From assembly GCF_003672135.1 (NCBI RefSeq), contig NC_039509.1, positions 4,898,001 to 4,962,000 of the forward strand: DNA of 64,000 nt, written 5' to 3'. The notes beneath the pieces are model-generated. The model had not been told where the DNA came from, ran no database searches, and was given only the letters and a program-made list of their open reading frames with translations. Both the position numbers and the translations under genes were made by a program. Positions 1 to 12,892 of this stretch are shown one piece after another. Source of the DNA: Ooceraea biroi (Eukaryota > Arthropoda > Insecta > Hymenoptera > Formicidae). The stretch's first letter is position 1. Each line of letters starts with the position of its first letter.

Positions 1-3000
1 TGTCCGATATCTCGTTGATGTTGCGGGTGCCGATCAGGCTAATGGTGGGATTGCTCTTATTCACCACAATAGCGGTATTCGTCGCAGCCGCGGACTCGAC
101 TGCGATTCCGCCGCCGGCATCGTTCTTCATGGTCAGGTCACCGATCACGCTGGACTTGTCCGGCGTCGCAGTTACCGTCGTCGTCGTCGTCTCCCCGGCG
201 AATTGCGCGCTTCCGCTCTGTGGTATCACCACGGACGTACCCTGAACATTCTGCGCACCGGTCAAGGTCTGATTGTTGTTCGACAGCGTCTGCAGCGTGG
301 GCTGCACCTTCATCTGTTTCATCTGCGGCTGCGTGGAGATCAGTTTGGTGCCCTGATTGAGAAATGACTGCAGCACCAGAGTGTTGGAAACCGCAGCATT
401 GCTACCGGCGGTGCGCACGGCCGGCATGGTCAGCAACTTCGATCCAGACACTATGGTGAATTGTTGAGTGCCCTTTACTAGCGGCAGCACGATACTAGTT
501 GGCATCAGCACCGATGTACCGCCCATTTTGCCGGTAACCGAGGCCAATGCTTCGCTGACGCTCACCGAACCGGGCTGCAAGGCCTCCTGGACGATCACAG
601 TGCGCGGTTGCCCCGAACCTGGTTCCGTGAAGATAAGATTGCGTCGTTTGACGTTTAGCTCGACGCCGTCGTTTGAATCGCTCGTCAGATTGCGCACTTC
701 GGCGTTCGTTTCCGTGGCGTTAACGTTACTGGCATTGACGCTCATCGCGGGTTCCTCTGGTGCCGAGAAACCGGCTGGGCTATCCTGCACGTGTACAACA
801 CCACTGGAGGAATCCTCGCTGCCCATAGTTCTGCCGAGGTCGTCCGTACTGGGACTCAGCTCCGAGGTTTGTTGTCCCACCGGCTTGGTCTTGCTGGAAC
901 TCGATTTCTTTCTCTTCGAGGATTGGCTCGAATTGGTCGGCGGATTGGATCTTCTTCGTGGTGCCGGCTTGTTGTTGAGATCCGGCGAGTTTCTCAACTG
1001 TTCGGCATATTCGTCCAGAATTGCGTAAATTCGCTGGGCGGTCTGCTCGTCTTCCTGCGGCTTTTGCTGCGGTTTCGGTATCGGCGACGCTTTCGACGTG
1101 TTTGTGGCACTAGTCTTCACTGTCTTGGGCGTCGATTTCTTTACACCGGTCTTGACAGCAGCGGCGGCGGCGGCGGCGGCAGCGGCAGCAGCCGCCGCGG
1201 CGGACGGCGGAGTCGGCGGAGTCTTGCCGGCCGATGATGGTATCGGCGCCGGTGCCGGTGCCGGCGTCACGCACGGACTGGACGAGCTCTGCGACGTGAC
1301 GCTTAACGCCGGCGACGCCGCCGGTTGGCAGTAACTAGTGACTACAACCACCGGCGTCGTGGAGTTTGTCGCCACTTTGGCGGTCACGGTGCTGCTGCTA
1401 CTCGGAGTCACGTAGGCCAGAGAGACCTTTTGCGGGAACACGGATTCTTGCTGGAACGTCACAGTGTTACCGTTGCTGGCGAAAGGCTCGCTGTTGGTGC
1501 TCGACTGCGTTGGCATCATTAATTGCTGCGCCAAAGCGCTAACGGACATTTGTTGTTGTTGTTGTTGCTGCTGCTGCTGTTTACTCGCCTGAGTCTGCTG
1601 TGTGGTAGTCTGCGTCTGTACGGTCGTCGTGGTCGCACTATTGGAAGAGATCGATTGATGGGCTTGTGGCTGGATACTTCTCTCTTTCACCTGCTCCAGC
1701 ACACTCTCAAACTCCCGCAGCTGTTCTAAAGTTGTTGAGCTCACTTGATTGTTCACCTCGATTGGAGAACCGATCAAGCTGTCCGTCCTCACGGTTTGTT
1801 GCTGCTGTTGCTGTTGTTGTAATCTTGGCGTCAGAACAGCCTGAATAGTGCCCGCCAGATTCTGTTGTCTGATCGGTGCGCGAATAATATTCAGTTTGAC
1901 GACCGGCGTTCTGCCGCCCGGTATTGAGTTGGCGTGCGATATGGCCGGTATGATATTCAGTTGATTTGGATTATTACCAGCTATCACTTTATGGGTATAT
2001 ATGACACCGCTAGGCGAACTGGCATTCTGCACGAGTTGCGTGAGCGTTTGATTGGCGGTTTGATTCGGGCTAATGGCGGCGTTTGCCGGACCATTGTTAC
2101 CAGAACTGGGCACGATATTGACTATCTGTCTGCCGCCCGGTAGCTGCAGATTGGGAATGATGGATTGCACGTTGATACTGCCGGCGTTCGTTTGTTGTTG
2201 CTGTTGCTGCTGCTGCGGCTGATTATTCGGCACCGATGTCTGTACCGCCTTCGACAAGTTCGTCGTCGTTTTCTGCGCGGACGCCGCTGGTTGAACACCT
2301 AACGATGTGTCTGCAGAAGCGCCGGTTGTGCCGCCGCTCGCGGCTGCATCCGTCGATAGAGTGTAGATAGAGGTTTTGCGAAAGGCCTGTTGGAATTTGG
2401 GCAAAACGGCGTTCTGCCCGGACTGCGCCGCGCTTTTCACAGAACCAGCCAATCGGTCGTAAGCATTTCTGTTGGACGGCACACTGCCGGTCACATCCGC
2501 GGTACGTTGTTGTTGCTGAGTCGCCTGCCGCGCGAAACCTGTGCCGCTACCGTCGTCCAGATTCTGCAGACCCAGGAGATTCCTTTGATTGGATACGACT
2601 TGATTGGGATTGAGCGACGCGATGTGGTAACTGCCGTCCGGCTTGCAAATGACTTTCAACGGCTCGGACGTAATAGACGTCGAGATCATTCCTCCTGGGG
2701 ATGTCGTCGTGGTAGTAGTCGTTGTTATCGTAGTCGCGCCGGTGGAACACGGGGAACAGGGAGACTTTTTCGGCGACTGATTGTTCTGTTGGCTCATGCG
2801 TCGTATTTGCGTCATCGTACGCGCTGGGCTGGACGATTCGACGGCGTCGACAAACTGGCTAACGGTCATCGTCGTTGGGACGACGGTCGTTATCGATGAT
2901 CCGATGGTTGTCGGCGACGTGCCGCCCGACGGTTGATTGGCTTCCTCACCGATAGTGTCTGGAGTTCCGAGATTCGATGATGATCTGGGCGGTGGCGTCT

Positions 3001-5590
3001 GCCCAGCCGGACTCATGCCAACGCCGCTGTCATGACCACCGGAAGACGGCGTACCTGGTAATTGTATACTGCCGCCGCTCTGGCTACCAGCTACGCTTGG
3101 GGTGCGCGTTGGCCGTGGCGGTGTATTACCACTGATGTTGACCGTTGCCGTGGTGCCCGTGGCAGAATTAGGACTCTGCGGCACTCCGCTTCTAGAAAGC
3201 TGCACGACGTTTACCGTGGAGCGTTGCCGCGGCGGCACCATCATATCCAACGAGTTTAAACCCGGCACATTCTTCGCCAATATATCAGAGTCTCTGACGG
3301 CCTTTGCCAGGATATCAAACTTGGTCTTACCCAAATTTGACTTGACAGAACCGAGATGATGATGATGGTGATGGTGATGATGATGATGGCGATGATGATG
3401 ATGACGATGATGGTCATGGTGATCATCGACCACCACGGTGCAGCTCAGATCGTTCTTGCTGTTTGTTTTATTGCTCTTGCTATTCGTAGCGCGCTCCTTT
3501 TGCTTCTTCTGATACGTCATTACACTCTTGTTGTTCGACGAGAACGGCATCGTCTTCTGTATGTTGATCAACTCGTTGGTAATGTCGCCACTGCTCAGCC
3601 GTTGCTGTTGCTTCTTGACGCGATTCGCCAGTTTGCGGTCGATCTCGTCCGTGCGCGTCAGCACGATCTTCGGGTTCAGATTCAGCGTGCTCAGCATCGG
3701 CGCGAACTTGGCGATGTTGTTCGTCGCCTGTTGCTCGTCCGACCGACCGTTGTTCGTATCCTTGTTCTTGTTCAGCAGATTCTTCTGCAAAATCTGCGAG
3801 ATTCTCGGTGGCTTTTTCGAGTTTTGCGGTCTAAACATCCTCAGGGACTTGAGCACCGCCGGGTCGCTTCGCCTCTCGGTGATAATCAACTGCGCCGCGG
3901 CGGTATACGCCGAGCCTTTAATCGTCTCGCGCTTATTCTCGTCCATGTCGGCGGAGAAGAGCGTAATCATGTCGTTGCTGCTGACGTCGGAGCCACTGGC
4001 GTCCTCGTGCGCGCTCGTATGCCGCGTGTCCTCGTTCACCAACATATGGAAGTGCGAGACGGACTCGACGGTGAGCTTCGGTTTCGATCGTTTCTTACTG
4101 GACTCCTTGCCACTCGACTTGTTGGACTTTTTCTTGGTCTCCAATCGGCAACCGTCGCTACCGAGACTGTCGGTCTGACTGTCCTGCGTGTTGCTGTCGC
4201 TGTCCGACACTGAGCTGATCCTATTCCTAAAGTGCTTTGGTTTACGCTCGGCGCTGTCGTAATCGCTCTCGGACGACTCCAGCCGGAGGACCTTGCGCGC
4301 ACGATTCGTACGCCGCACGCGCATTATACTGCCACTGTCAGAATCCGTGGTAGTGTCATCCAAGTTGCGACGCGAGCGTTTGTAGCCAGCCGCCGGCTGG
4401 AAACTGCCAAATTGCTCGGAATTATCTGACGGCAAGTCGACCCATTGTTCGTAACCCTTTTCGATGCCGAAAAACACGTCTTTGTCGTCCTCCGACGGCC
4501 AGTCCTTGAATTGCGAGTAGTCAATGTTCAGGTACTTGAGCTCCTTGTTCGTATTACGCATCTCCTCGGCATTCTCCAGGTATCGCTCGCACAGATTTTT
4601 CAGCTCCTTCCAATCCAGCACCCAGCTGAGCATATGGTAACGCGGACTGCTCAACACCACGGCCAGATCATCGCACAACTGAGGCGAGAGACCGAGTTTC
4701 TCGCCGTCCAATACCTGGCTAGGCGCGGATTTCTCGTCGTAGTTCGCCGAGCCCGTTACCGCGTCGCCTTTGATCAGGATCAGCGCATCGAGCGTTCTCT
4801 CCACGTTGTTGTTGCCACCTGGTGTGATCGCGCTAATCTCGCCCGACTGCGGTTTCACGTCGGCCACTTGACGATTGCTGCCGGTGAATTCGCCGTAATT
4901 GAAGCAAAGCTCGCCAAGCGGTCCGCCGGACGAAGGATCGCACTTTGCATGCAGCGGACACCTGTCGTTCGGTGTTGCCGTTGTTGTTGTTGTTTCAGAT
5001 GTGGTCATGTCGGGTTTCTTCGCCGTCAGCAGACTCTTCAACAGTTGATTAGTACGCTCGAATGTCTTTGTTACCTGACCGTATTGAAAGTCTATGCTCT
5101 TTGTGGTGGTCGAATTTTGATTCGCCGGCTCGGCTTCCGAGATGACTGTCCTACTCGATGCTTGCGTCGAAGATATCTCCGCGACGCAACTGTTTTTCGT
5201 AATATCGGATCTTTTCGTGTTTTCGATGATTGACGTCTGCGAGCGATCGGTCTCTTCGGTCCCTTCGGATTTATTCCCTTCGGAAGTGGTTTCTTCTTGC
5301 GAAACACCGTCCTCTTTCGCTTTACCACACGCCACCGCTAATTCCTTTATTCTGTCGTAACAGGCCCTGGTAGGATGCAAGGAGAATGCCGTTAGGACGC
5401 ACTCCCTCGCGATACCGATATTGCTGTCGACTACGTCCGCCAATTTGAGAAATTGCGTGCTCAGGCGCTTGACGGTCTCGCGCACCTTGTCCTTGTCCGA
5501 CTTTGCCTTCTGGCTTTCCAGCTCATTCATGTCCGTTGTCAGCGCCCTGATGTACAATTCGATAACCAGAGGTTTTATACTTTCGCCGAA
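1..5590 (-). CDS. Giant low-complexity exon of the ZNF292/RLF-like gene
   Basis: This is one uninterrupted minus-strand reading frame of about 5.6 kb. It starts at an AG acceptor (sense TTTTACAG, just above 5590) and is still open at base 1. The first 330 residues or so are ordered and charged, ending near the GIEKGYEQWVDLP segment around 4440. A basic, Ser-rich stretch with nuclear-localisation-like Lys/Arg clusters follows (about 4080-4400). Beyond that the frame is mostly Gln, Thr, Ser, Asn and Pro, as in the activation or scaffold regions of transcription cofactors. A conserved-looking island, QRIYAILDEYAEQLRNS, sits near 990-1050 and is followed by basic residues. The many plus-strand open frames here are shadows of this GC-richer coding exon. 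Confidence 0.85.
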
Positions 5591-8500
5591 CTGTAAAAGA
5601 AATCAATTAATTAAGCATCGTCCTAACTCTGACTCGCTCTCGTAAGTGCAAATAAACATGTGACTTTTCAATCTATACTCTCAGTTGTCTTTACTCTATT
5701 TATAATCTTATTGTGATGACGCAGTCATCGAGATTTCCACTAGAATTAGATAGATAGCCAACTTTTCTCCAATATGCTTTCAAATCTGTTTAATTTCTGA
5801 AATTGAACGGTTACTCACGTGTTTTGCAAGCACTGCGCAGAAGATATAAATATGTTGAGCACTTTCCGCAGGTTCGATTAATTTTCTAATCATGCCAGGC
5901 AGAGTGGGTGCGACATCCTTCAATTTTGCGTGTAACAGCGCCCAAGAGTTTAAGATTTGCTCCAAAATATTTGCGCCAGTTTCCGATACCGGCCGAACCA
6001 TCCCGGCTGTAACGAGATACTGGGCGACCAATTCCGCAGCCTTTATCGAATTTCTCCAAACACGCGCCGTTCCATACTTGGTTGGCTTCTCGCCGCTGAG
6101 CCTCTGGACCAATTCAAGCCCGTCATTGAGGTCCATTAATTTTAACTGTAACAAAGCGTAGTTATGAATCTCCGAATCTATTATTGAAACCGCCGCCGAT
6201 TCAGGAGCAGAGCGATTTAAGGAATAAGATTACGAAAACCGCAAATCCATGGATTAACATTTCAACGACTCTCCACGATTAGATGACCACCCAAGTGAGT
6301 GACTAGACTACTAGTGATTGTATAATACAATTGTGCAATATTCGATCAGTGCTTACTTGAGCGAAAATATCTTGCGTGCGTTTCAATTTATACAAGAGGA
6401 CAATGTACACGTCGATCATGTAGTGCACGTGATGAGACTCCGAGAGCGACCGTAGTTGATCGCTTCGTCTGAGGGAGCGTACGCACGCAGCGGCGAGGTT
6501 CACCGCTATGTCCTCGCAGCGGTCCTCGCAGAGTATCTTTAGTCTCATCGTCAGCAACTCGCCTTTCTCCGAACAACAGAATTCTGGAAACACATGACGC
6601 GCACGCTTTAATATCGCTTATTATTAGTACACTTATTATCATTTGACATGAACGGTGTTTTATTTTATTATATTTACAACAGGTGGAAAATCAGAAGCTG
6701 TTACAATAAATTTATCCTGGTTCATCTACTAATAACGTGCACAATTATGTATAATATTTGAATGCAACGGAGCAGGCGAATTCGTCGCCTTTTCCCACAG
6801 GAAAGATACGAAGTATTAGAATATCAACGAACAGTTGATGTCATTTCAGTTTGAGACGGGGTGTGCTGGCTATATTGTACATATATAGAAAATATACAAT
6901 ACAGATACGGATATACTTCTTTCTTACCCTCTTCATGTTCGGAATCCGGTTGGCCGTTAAGTATGCTGTCGAGAACGGGATGTTTCCATGGATTGTTCAC
7001 CAGAGCCAGCAGGGAAGTACACTTGGATGCAGCGGGGTGTTGCACCAGCTGAGACACACACTTCTGCAGCATCACGCAGAGGTGCGTTTTGGCGACCGGC
7101 CACTTTGGCCACTCCCCGCGCAATACCAGGGTCAATGTATGTCTGCGTAAGAGAATAATGCAATGAGACAAACGCAGGGCTTGTTTGTCCTCCCGTGTTT
7201 TCAAATCTCTCGTCAACTATTGCAAACATTAAAAACCTACTATTGGTTTTCGAAGCAGCAGAATTTGCACTCGAATCGGAAAGATCAAAAGTCCCATATT
7301 TAAATCATAATATATTAATATCAAGTAAAAACGGTAAATGTTTGCAATAATTCGCTGTACGTACTTTACTGATTAAATTTATATTCGCCAGTCAAGATAC
7401 ACTTGCAATTGACGAGAGCAGAAATTCATTAAATTATAAAGCTCTATCATAATTTGGATAATATTAATGATCGATGACGTATCATGTTGCGAGCTTACTA
7501 ACAATAGTAACGTTGGAAGGGAAAAACTCGTTAGAACGTCCGTTAGATTAATTGAGAAACGAGATCCCGATAATTATTTCTGCCCACACGATTTAATTCG
7601 TCTACCAAAAACAACATGGAGCGACTCGTTAATTAGCCCTCCGTTAAGGGAGAATCAACTGAAAATTTCGCGACAAATAATATTCTCGTACATCCCTTTT
7701 GGGCCACCCTGTATCTGTATCTCGGTTGTATACCTGTCACGTTAACGTGAATTTGCGTCGCATTGCTATTCAAAATTCCAGGATCGTTTGTATGACGGCG
7801 CTACATACATGTAGATTCATTACTCTCAGTGGCGTCAGTCGCCCCCCCCCCCCTCTTGCTCTCTCGTCACATTCATCTGCCATAGAATGACGCTGTTACA
7901 TCTAAACTTGTTTTACGCTACTTTTATATCGAAAAAATTCCGATTAGATACCAAATAGATAAAACCAAATAGATAACCAAAATAGATAAAACAGATCAAA
8001 TGTACATATCCGTTTCACATTAAACGGACATTACTAATGGAATATTTCATAATATCAGAAAATAGCAATTTGACAATAGATGTAATTAATTGGCAAATGT
8101 TCAATTGTGTTACTATAATAATGCATATCAAAGAAATCAAGATAAGAAATTGAGAATTCTAGTTGAAAGTAAATTTATTAGCTTCAAACTTTCGAAAAAA
8201 ATTTTTTTAATGATTTGCAATGAAAATATCGACAACTTGTAAAAATGACACCGAGTTATCGGTATCTATTGAATAGGTTCAATTTATCTCGACAAGGGAT
8301 CATCTCATGATAAGGCATGAAATTACGTGTCCCAAAAGTGGCATCACTTTCGAGATGCAAGATACAAGCTCTGTGAAAACAAGTCCTGAATTTCCGTCGA
8401 TAAAGGTAGCATAAGGACGCGGATCGAACAACAACGATCGACGGACCACGAGAACCCACCTGTGAACCCATTCTATGAGAGACTGGGTGTCCTCGGACGA

Positions 8501-11500
8501 AGCCGCGGAGATATAATTGGCGACATACCCCCAGGCCGACAAAAGTGCATTCACCTTGTCGCCGTATTTTTTCTTGCTGTCACTCAGCGTCGCCTCGAGC
8601 ACCTGCGAAATCAACAAAAAATCCAATCAATTAAAAAGAACCGGAAAATCATCGTCGAGGTGTGGGGGATAACGATCGTCGAATACGTGGACATATCGCG
8701 AAACGCGTTATCAGATGCGTTATCTAAGGGGTGGCCGTGTTTTCTGTCCTCGTATGCTCAACAACGTTACATTGAATCCTTCAATTCAATTGCTTTGGGG
8801 TGGTGTCCCTGGGTTTCTCGCGCACGACTTGCCTCATAATTACAAACTGCGATATATAATATATCAATGAGCATTTTCAATGCTTGTCTACCACTGTCCG
8901 TTACCCTTCGGTATTTCCATCTTCTGCTTCTTCTCCTTCTCCTCTTACCCATCAAATAGACATATTTATCTTTATACATTATATATCATGTACAATTCAA
9001 AACGTAAATTTTCGGCTTTCTAAAGGTTTGCATGTATTTCGAGAGAGTTTCAACATGTAGACGGAATACTTACGGAAATATTAATCCGATAAACGTAATT
9101 TGATCCCACGATCTAAAAGTAAAGCGAATAATCGATGAAATTTGACCCCAGTTAAATCTTTCTCTTAAATCGAATCGCAATCTCGCAGACAGAAATTCAG
9201 AAGAGACAAAGATCGTGTCAAAGATCATCGAAAAGAGCAACATCAAATTTTCGTTCGAAGAAAAAATGGAACCTTGAAAGCCATGAGACCAAAATGAAAT
9301 TCGCGTTCCTTCAGGAACGATACTGAACGAAACAGAGAGAGAGAACAAAATATAACTTTAGAACTAATAGGATAGCCCATAGGATTACCTCGTGCATCTC
9401 TAATGTGGAAACATGATTTTTTCGAGATTCTACAATCTCGACAAAATCTTCCATTTCTAAAGCGTTAAAAGGGATCCTTGCATCCGTGTGGTTGTTTCTT
9501 TCAGAAACGCGCGGTCGTACATAACGAGCGAAATGTAATGACATTTATCCGGGGAATTCTGAAGCGCGACGTTCCCTCAGCAAACAATGTTTGCCAAGGA
9601 CCACGTAGTTCCGTAGAGGATTGATAACGTGGTTAAAGCGCTGAGGTTATTCGGAAATCGCATTATTCGAAGCAATTACTCGCGCGCGCGCCAACACTCT
9701 TTTGTAACTTGCAAAATCGTACGAGAAGAGAGAGCTTCGATTCAATTGTAACGCGAAAATTCTCGATCGATCTGTCACGTAGTATTAACGTAGCTTCGCC
9801 TTTTTAGAGAGAAACTGGTTTCTTCGCGTCGCGTAACTATATTACAACAATCATACTTAATATTTTATCCAACGATATTATTCGTACTGTTATACTGTAT
9901 TCATATAACAAGTACAAATAGACCTCACTATAAATTCTATCAATAGTTTGCACACTCACACACAACGGATAGAATTAATACGATGAATGTGTCTCCGATG
10001 AATGAGAAAAATATCCGGAAAAGTTCCATTACTTTCAATTATTGTGTCGATTGTTCAATTTAAATGGGTATATAATGCATTTTAACGCGTTAAGAAATAA
10101 CACGTGCGGGGAAACTGAATACTTATTCAGACTTCTGTTTTACGAGCACCCGGGAGATATTTCGGGATCGCAATACAACTCAACAATACAATAGCCGAGA
10201 TAAAAGCTTGCCATCGTCCGATATACAACCGCGTGAAACGCATCAGCAAGGAGATTTGTGGGATTCCGATGCACTACCATAAACATATTAGAGAGCGAAT
10301 GGGACTCTGCAATAAACCGCAAATACCTGCCAATCGAAACGTATTTGGCGTGGGTAGATTCGTCGAGTAAATATCAGCCTTCATTTTCATCGGTTCTTTT
10401 TGTTAATCACAGTTTGTTGTACGTCTCCCCCAATGTACCGCTAACATTCCGTATGTACGGAATACGAAAAAAAGAGACGCAATAGAAAAAGAAGCAATGG
10501 AGAATCAAACAGATTTTCAGAAGCATATTCTGCCTTAAATGGAGTTAAACATGGAGAAACAACTTGAAAATGTTACAAACACGTGAAAATGTTTCCGCTT
10601 TAATCAAATTTTATTTATGGCTTTTTCTTTTTCATCTTTTTTTACGAATCATTAGTTTAGAATCATTATAATTATCGATCAACAAAAAAGGTATTTGTAA
10701 TCCTTGTAACTAAAAGTAAATGTTTTTATATGTTAAGTGATACACCGACGCAACGATGGTGTTGGAAAATTTCTCTCCCGATACTATCAAATTATTAAAA
10801 TCATAAAGAGTTACGTTACCTCCATGTTTGTAATGTTATCCTCGGGCACGGCAAAGCTTCCCTCTCTGTTCACAACACCCACTTGGCACACCATATCTTC
10901 GGGCTTTTTACATTTAATCACCGGAACTGTTTTTGAAACACAGGGAGATATCTATATATATATATATATTCTTTTTTGTTTTTCTTTTTTTCAGGCGATC
11001 CAAAACTCTGTTCTATCGAAATCTTAAAACCTATGCGTTGATTTTAGAGGGATCCGCTAAAGTTCAAAATAATCGCAAAACTACGTGACATGACATTTTA
11101 CTTTTAGACGCACTGGCGAAATTACACAAGTGAGTTTATTTTACTGGTAACAAAGCAATAATAAACTGTATGAACGAAATATTTGACACGGTACATTGTT
11201 TCTTCGAGCTATAAGGAAAAAGTGGACCTTGTTGGATTGAATTGTGGAGAGTGACGACTTTATTTCTCAGTAAAGTAAGAGACATCATCCTAAAGTTGCG
11301 ATTTTTGGTTTTCAACACAATTTCCAAAAACAAGATTTCTTTATTTCTATCTCTCCCTATACGAAATACATGCTTTGCTCGCTCTTTGCACGCAAGAACT
11401 CAATAGTTTCTATCTCGACACACACACGCGCGCGCGCGCGCGCGCGTGCATATTCTAATATACAAAATCGAAAAGATAAGAAGGGATCTTTCATGTTGTT

Positions 11501-12032
11501 TGTTAAATACTCGTCTACTAATATCACGATATCTTACTGTCGAAAAAGCTCGTTTCACTTCTCAACAATGTTGATTTAAATACGATTGGCGCGATCAAAT
11601 GTCAGCACTCCATTAACAATAGGTTCAAAGTTAGAATCTACAAATAAGCACCTAAATAGTAGAAATTAGAAATAAATGATGTCATATCTTTAATGTTTTT
11701 TTGTGCAATATCTGCATATGCGTGTATGTATATGTGTTGATTTAACATTTAATGAGTGTCCTGGGGAAAAAAGTATCAAAGATTAATACCAAGCTAATTA
11801 GAAGATAACGATATCGAAGATAAGAATTGAAGGATTCATTGTAACAGTGATTCAACTCGCTAATTTTAGATGTTTAAAGGGGCATTACAGTTGAAATTTT
11901 ATTTCAACTTAATTTCGAGATTAATTTCCTGAGTCAAATACTCGACATAAACGATATTACCTTTAAAAAATATTCTTGTCCTTTGGAGCTGACAAACGAG
12001 CCACTGTGCGTCGTTGGAATTGATGACTGAAG
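1..12032 (-). CDS. Large nuclear-type protein with ZNF292/RLF-like N-terminal region (partial at both ends)
   Basis: Seven exons join in frame in minus order: 12032-11961, 10926-10820, 8602-8460, 7142-6928, 6583-6357, 6145-5819, and 5590 to beyond base 1. Each junction has an AG acceptor and a GT donor, and the phases agree. The first six exons give about 365 helix-rich residues. The large exon then gives about 1,860 residues without a stop: charged sequence, a DWKELKNLCERYLENAEE segment (about 4610), then long Ser/Thr/Gln/Pro-rich sequence with poly-Gln, poly-Ala and poly-His tracts. Several pieces (NNPWKHPVLDSIL, LLTMRLKILCEDRCEDIA, the DWKELKNLC block) recall, in the same order, the N-terminal region of vertebrate ZNF292/RLF; this comparison is from memory. 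No zinc finger lies in the visible part, so any would be beyond the left edge. A nuclear transcription-related role is inferred. The true start is unresolved: exon 12032-11961 needs a phase-1 upstream exon, or translation begins at a Met in exon 10926-10820. Confidence 0.72.
1157..1206 (-). repeat. Coding poly-Ala tract
   Basis: A run of GCC/GCG/GCT codons on the minus strand encodes about 15 consecutive alanines after a Pro-rich segment (KTPPTPPSA). It lies in the visible C-terminal half of the ZNF292/RLF-like protein. The repeat is mostly GCN and likely length-polymorphic. Confidence 0.85.
1549..2220 (-). repeat. Cluster of coding poly-Gln tracts
   Basis: Three Gln runs of roughly 7-11 residues occur within 700 bp of the large minus-strand exon, near 1549-1582, 1797-1824 and 2186-2217. 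They are encoded by mixed CAA and CAG codons and separated by Thr/Ser/Asn-rich sequence. Such Q-rich segments are typical of insect transcriptional cofactors. Confidence 0.8.
3355..3430 (-). repeat. Coding poly-His tract (mixed CAT/CAC)
   Basis: On the minus strand, repeated CAT and CAC codons encode about 20 histidines with a few Asp and Arg interruptions. They lie within the large exon of the ZNF292/RLF-like gene. Mixed codons argue against a very recent pure-triplet expansion. His tracts of this kind often occur in nuclear-speckle proteins, but function here is not shown by the sequence. Confidence 0.85.
7143..8459. other. Intron of the ZNF292/RLF-like gene, with poly-C tract and possible repeat terminus
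   Basis: This AT-rich intron lies between two confirmed minus-strand exons. It contains a 12-base C run at 7842-7853. On the minus strand it also contains a TACAGGGTGGCCCAAAAG-type motif near 7697-7715, which resembles the end of a dispersed insect repeat. No matching second terminus was found, so a mobile element is not called. No coding exon is visible. Confidence 0.5.
10952..10969. repeat. (TA)n microsatellite
   Basis: A run of about nine TA dinucleotides lies just upstream (on the minus strand) of the acceptor of the 10926-10820 exon. Confidence 0.9.
11418..11448. repeat. (AC)n(GC)n compound microsatellite
   Basis: About five AC units run into about nine GC units inside the intron between exons 11961-12032 and 10820-10926. 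Alternating purine/pyrimidine sequence of this kind can adopt Z-DNA; that is general knowledge and was not tested here. Confidence 0.9.
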
Positions 12033-12137
12033 CTACACAAACAAGACAACAGAGACATTAAAAAACAATTACGAGTATAGGTACATTAAAGTAATTCTTT
12101 CGTGATATAATGAGACATTTATATAGAGCACAGTGAA

Positions 12138-12527
12138 TTAACAACGCTGCGAATACAATAGAAACTTGGAGCAAAATCGCAAGGAGGAGCAAGAGAAAGA
12201 CGTGATCTCTTTGCAAGTGGACGCTGGGAGACATCGCGACGCTTCGCGGGAATACCGTCGGTGCGGTATTCCCAGCGACGTACATATCCAGGAACGTACT
12301 CGACACGTCGCCCACAAATTCCCCGCGAATGCGCCTGATGTATCGTGTATCCGGAATACCGGAGCCGGTATATGGCGCGAGCGAGATTCTCCGACGCGAT
12401 GGGAGGAGGTGTGTGTGTATGTGTGTGCGCGCAGCATCTTTGCGCGATCAGCGAAAAATCTCCTACGTATAGGGTAAACACGGAGCGAGACTCGATGGCG
12501 CTCCTTCAATCCACACCGAATATACAC
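12138..12527 (-). other. Locally GC-rich stretch open in several frames, no gene called
   Basis: Immediately upstream of the first visible exon of the ZNF292/RLF-like gene, about 390 bases are richer in G+C than the surroundings and open in all three minus-strand frames and one plus frame. A short hairpin, GGGAATACCG-N6-CGGTATTCCC, lies at about 12249-12274. One minus frame ends in a hydrophobic, Leu-rich segment, which looks accidental. The stretch could hold an upstream exon or the remnant of a coding insertion. I recognise no family. Confidence 0.3.
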
Positions 12528-12758
12528 ATTCTCATAGTCCCCATAAAAACTAAAAAAAAGAAGAAAAGAAGAAAATATATTTGATGCATTTTATATCATG
12601 ACAGATCAGAGAAAATTCCCCATGACACGCTTGTGCGATAGAAATTTTTCCAAAGAGGCGATCGCAGTATCTTTTTACTTATGTGTAAAATTCGACTAAT
12701 AATTACATCGCTTTTAAAGAAACGCATGTACGCGCGTACACATGAGTTTGTCATTTCT

Positions 12759-12787
12759 GTGTGTGTGTGTGTGTGTGGTGTGTGTGC
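12759..12787. repeat. (GT)n microsatellite
   Basis: About ten GT units with one interruption (GTGGTG), in the presumed long first intron of the ZNF292/RLF-like gene. Confidence 0.9.
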
Positions 12788-12892
12788 AACAAGTTTTCGT
12801 AAATTTTTAAAGTCCGCAAGCACGCGAGTTTATTATGGCGAATGCTACGGTACATCTAACCCACGTGCCTCGCGATACAGTAAACGGCTACG

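Noticed and set aside
3356..4213. 285-codon plus-strand frame starting with a Met-rich run
   Set aside because: The Met run is the complement of the minus-strand His codons; no domain is recognisable and the opposing frame is clearly coding.
468..5645. Many long plus-strand open frames across 0.4-5.6 kb
   Set aside because: They overlie one continuous 5.6-kb minus-strand coding exon in frame with six upstream exons. The plus-strand products are Leu/Val/Arg-rich compositional shadows.
7690..7715. Full DNA transposon ending in TACAGGGTGGCCC
   Set aside because: Only one terminus-like motif was found, with no matching inverted end or target duplication, so only a possible repeat edge is noted.
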